The translations under genes were made by a program, and so were the position numbers. From Ramazzottius varieornatus (Eukaryota > Tardigrada > Eutardigrada > Parachela > Ramazzottiidae), in assembly GCA_001949185.1 (NCBI GenBank), contig BDGG01000003.1, positions 5,081,092 through 5,145,091 of the forward strand: a DNA stretch of 64,000 nucleotides, read 5' to 3'. Each line of letters opens with the position of its first letter. Within the stretch, counting starts at the first letter, position 1. This document shows, in pieces, positions 61,207 through 64,000 of the stretch. The notes beneath the pieces were generated by a model. It searched no databases. It had not been told where the DNA came from and saw only the letters and a program-made list of their open reading frames with translations.

Positions 61207-61455
61207 CTGCACAGTTTCAGTCCGCAGATTTTTTAGCGAAGTTAGCTCGACACTTGATATCGTTCTGGCATGCTCCGTAGTTCGCTCGGTCCTGTTCTTT
61301 TTTACTTTTATATTTTTAAAGAGGACAGAAATTTACTTGTGGTAATTTTTACATAGCTTTCCTACACCTTTGCCAAATTTTAGATTCACGCAGTACAGCT
61401 TGAAATTTACCTTCCACGTATAAATTGAATCATATTCCGAATATATTTGGATTTC
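61207..61455. other. CARMIL 3' flank
   Basis: AT-rich, no ORF; presumably CARMIL 3' UTR. CARMIL and USP12/46 converge here. Confidence 0.4.
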
Positions 61456-61564
61456 GGCAAACAAACTCGGTCGATCGTTTGCCTAAGTGACGCACGTTTT
61501 CAGTGATATCGGCTGGTGACGTGCGCCACTTGGATTAACGATCTGGTCGAGTTTGTTTGCCAAG
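61456..61564. repeat. complete palindromic ggcgcac unit, about 108 bases
   Basis: The outer arms tcggcaaacaaactcg and cgagtttgtttgccaagg continue inward through gatcgtttgcctaagtgacgc and its counterpart to a loop of roughly 20 bases. Both outer and inner arms pair, which suggests the ancestral element is a palindrome with arms of about 45 bases. Confidence 0.8.
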
Positions 61565-61801
61565 GTTCCATTTTACGTCTCATTCCGGGGCCGTAAACAG
61601 GTATGGTTTATCGTCAGACGAGGAAAATCACACATGAGAGAGAACAAAAAATATAGAATTGAACCATTTACACACATAAGTTAGAAGCTTAAAAGCGCGA
61701 AAGAAGTGAAAGATCTTTCCATCATGGGTGAAAAGAAATAAATGTCAAAATTAAATCACATATTTCTGTAATGAAGGAAATCAACGATGAAAAACTTGAA
61801 A

Positions 61802-63539
61802 CTATTCTCTAGTTTGATAAAACAGAATATAGCCAGTCTCTGAGTTCTTTTGGAGGTCGGAAGTCAGACCGTAAAAGTCTTCCACGGCCGACGGTTCAAT
61901 TCTTTCCACGACATCATCGTCGAACAACAACCAGACATTATTGGAAGTCTTGACAATACTGATGTAATGCCCTCTGTTGGGTCCACTTCCACAATGGACC
62001 ACCACGGCCACCAAATCGTACAGCTTCTCTGGGTTCAAACAGTCATTGGAAGTGTTGAAAAGCCTCAGTTCCAACGGGAAGACTACTCGGTAGGACAGTT
62101 TAGTGTAGCGACTCAACTGGTCGACATATTTGAACCTCTTGAGGTGTATGGCAAGTATCTTAGGAAGCTTCTTCAAGCGCATACACTTGGTGGCTTCCTG
62201 TTTGGCACAACATGTCTCGCAGAAGTACTTCTGTTCACTTGATAGCGTCTCTGTGCTACTAAAACCTCGTAAACACGCTGATAAAGAGGTATGTTGATCA
62301 ATGTCGACGGACAGGTCGAGAAAGTCCTCGTCTTTACTGCTGACGGTCTCGCAGTTTAGACACTTGGTTTCGTTGGTTAACGTGCCTTGAAAGATTTCAT
62401 GGATCCAGGTCAGGTCGACCTTCTCACCGTTGGAGTTGAGTCCGCCGTTGCGGAACTCTACGGCTGGAAGGGGCTTGGATGGCGCTGAAGTACCGTTGGG
62501 CGAATTCAGACCGGCTTTTTCCGCTTGAAGAGTATCACCTACAAGGTCCAATAATAACATAATCAGTAAAACATCCTAAAAGATTGAGAAAGTGAGATCA
62601 TGTGAATAAAACATTAATACGTTGGAACCCTTCACACACCTGCATACCGCAAACGGCACTGTTAGACGTACTATCGTGTACGCAGGTCTGGGCAGTGAGC
62701 TCACTTTCCCGCACCTGCATACCCAAACTTATTGTCCGATGTACTGCTGACGTGCGATGTACTGCTACAATGTACGTGCGATGTACTGTCCGATGTACAG
62801 TACTGCTACGCAGGAGTGCGTAAGTGAATACAATACGCACACCTGCTAACAGGCGACCCATGGTTTCTATGCGGGTTAGAGTATGCAGGTGGCCGGAAAG
62901 CTGGCACATTCTGTTCACAACGTACCGATGTAATTTAGGAGGTAGTTTAGAAATTCATGAGCGTCTTGCTGCATGAAATTATCGAAAGCTTCGTTCTCTT
63001 TGCGTAGTCGAGCGATGAATTTCTTTGGTGCGATAGTGCCCAGTTTCTTCTTCTGGCTGACGATGTTGAAGAACAGGTCGGACAAGCAACTCAGGAGGTT
63101 CTCTTTCGCTCTTTTATTCTCCACTCTGTACTGCAGGACTCTTTCGCGGAAGGGCCGACAGAAGTACAGAGCTTGCAGAACTGAGTTGCAGTAGCAGGTA
63201 TTGCCGAAGTTAACCTGCAGAGAGAAGAAAAGTCACTTAACCCACTTTGAATCAATCCACAGTCCGATGAACGAAACTATCGTGCCCTCCCCAAACACGC
63301 CCATGACGTCACAGCGGAGCCATGCAATATAACGTAGGCAAGCAGGCACCACACATGTAAACCAAGACGTCACTGCGTGAGTGAAGCTAGGACTTTATAT
63401 TCCACTCACCAGACCGTAATAACGTTCATTGGCGGAGATGGGTTCTGCTCCCAGCTCTTTCTCCAGCTGCGAAGCGTTGTTGCCCATCCCCAGCTTCTTG
63501 AGCCTGAACATTAACCCCTTGGAAGCTATTTTGACGGCC
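61802..63539 (-). CDS. USP46: USP12/USP46-type deubiquitinase, 3 exons seen
   Basis: Ubiquitin-specific cysteine protease, activated in animals by WDR48/WDR20. Exons 63412-63539, 62926-63215 and 61802-62538 join in phase. The Cys box reads [19 protein letters not shown], the QQD segment [19 protein letters not shown], and the zinc ribbon [20 protein letters not shown] with a later [10 protein letters not shown]. Then [20 protein letters not shown], the His box [12 protein letters not shown], and the terminal [20 protein letters not shown]. These match USP12/46 from end to end. The 384 codons read exceed human USP46 (366) because the first exon is open upstream. ATG at 63512 ([14 protein letters not shown]) is a likely start; a further 5' exon beyond 63540 cannot be excluded. 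I cannot tell USP12 from USP46; invertebrates usually have one gene. Confidence 0.95.
62630..62900. repeat. CACCTGCATAC-type repeats in USP46 intron
   Basis: cacctgcatac, cgcacctgcataccc and gtatgcaggtggccgg mark tips in both orientations. Gatgtact/acagtac motifs recur between them (62735-62810). Confidence 0.6.
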
Positions 63540-64000
63540 TGGAGAAAATACGGAATGACAAAAGACCAAGGACGAAGCTCTAGCTGCGCTGCGACGAAAT
63601 ATTCACTGGTCAGATTTCAAATGCTCTTTTGAATCATGTCAGTCAAGACTTTCGGGACATTACGGAGCCATAAACGTAACAGCTGCAACTGGGTGAAATT
63701 CTAAATCGATATCGAAGAGGAGGATTAAACAAGTGGAGCAGAAGGCATCACCATTCACCACAGGTGGGAATCAAGCTGGCCAGGCCTCAACAAACATCCG
63801 TAAAGAACATACAGCCGGAAGGAGGCGATTGCCCGTAATCACAAAGTAGAGCGGGCATGTTGCGGTGGGATCGCGGAAGGAGAAATCGATATGACAACTT
63901 CGCGACAAGGGAAACAAAATCGTCCATAATCCATTCCTTTCTTCTGCTTGTCTTATCGCTTTTGAATGAAAGAAAAGTTATGACCTCATCCGTCATCATG
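63540..64000. other. 5' flank of USP46
   Basis: No conserved exon was found. A minus-strand ORF at 63787-63999 has no recognised similarity; it might be a 5' exon of USP46 or chance. Confidence 0.35.

Overview
The window looks like part of an invertebrate animal nuclear genome. Genes are split into many short exons with GT..AG introns of about 50 to 400 bases. The recognisable proteins are metazoan (separase, PARP2-type polymerase, CARMIL, USP12/46, a speriolin relative, MDP1, ZNF330, INO80B, a CIBAR/FAM92 BAR protein). Many introns carry short palindromic repeats. I cannot name the species. There is one assembly gap (11665-11949). All gene models below were built by reading splice sites and protein similarity by eye.

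Layout. 141-7602 (minus): separase, with the His/Cys catalytic pair visible. 7.6-9.9 kb: repeats. 9.9-14.4 kb: a patchwork of decayed or partly duplicated coding segments, two unrecognised genes and the gap. 14.8-18.3 kb (minus): PARP2-like ADP-ribosyltransferase. 18.3-24.3 kb: a frameshifted DUF7869-type, transposon-like gene (19.7-21.3 kb) and a tiny secreted-peptide ORF (23025-23174). 24.3-30.9 kb (plus): INO80B, ZNF330/NOA36 and a CIBAR1-like gene. 30.9-44.2 kb is gene-poor and rich in fold-back elements. It also holds four small minus-strand exons that look like the ectodomain of a receptor guanylate cyclase with large introns, and a broken PIF1/Helitron-type helicase. 44.2-46.7 kb (minus): speriolin-like and MDP1 genes. 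47.4-48.1 kb: hAT/BED transposase remnant. 50.8-52.1 kb (minus): a Utp12-domain protein without WD40 repeats, divergent from CARMIL (52.7-61.2 kb, plus). 61.8-63.5 kb (minus): USP12/46.

The most striking non-genic signal is a family of roughly 50-base hairpins with arms close to aagtggcgcac / gtgcgccactt. They occur singly or as two to three units spaced about 72-86 bases, at nearly 30 places. They sit mostly inside introns or next to genes and are nearly absent from the 31-45 kb gene-poor block. The complete unit seems to be a palindrome of about 108 bases (61456-61564). No CRISPR array, tRNA, rRNA or viral gene was recognised.

The genes do not form a pathway; they are ordinary neighbours in a eukaryotic chromosome. 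Sister-chromatid separation, poly(ADP-ribose) signalling, chromatin remodelling, ribosome biogenesis, actin regulation and deubiquitination are all represented.
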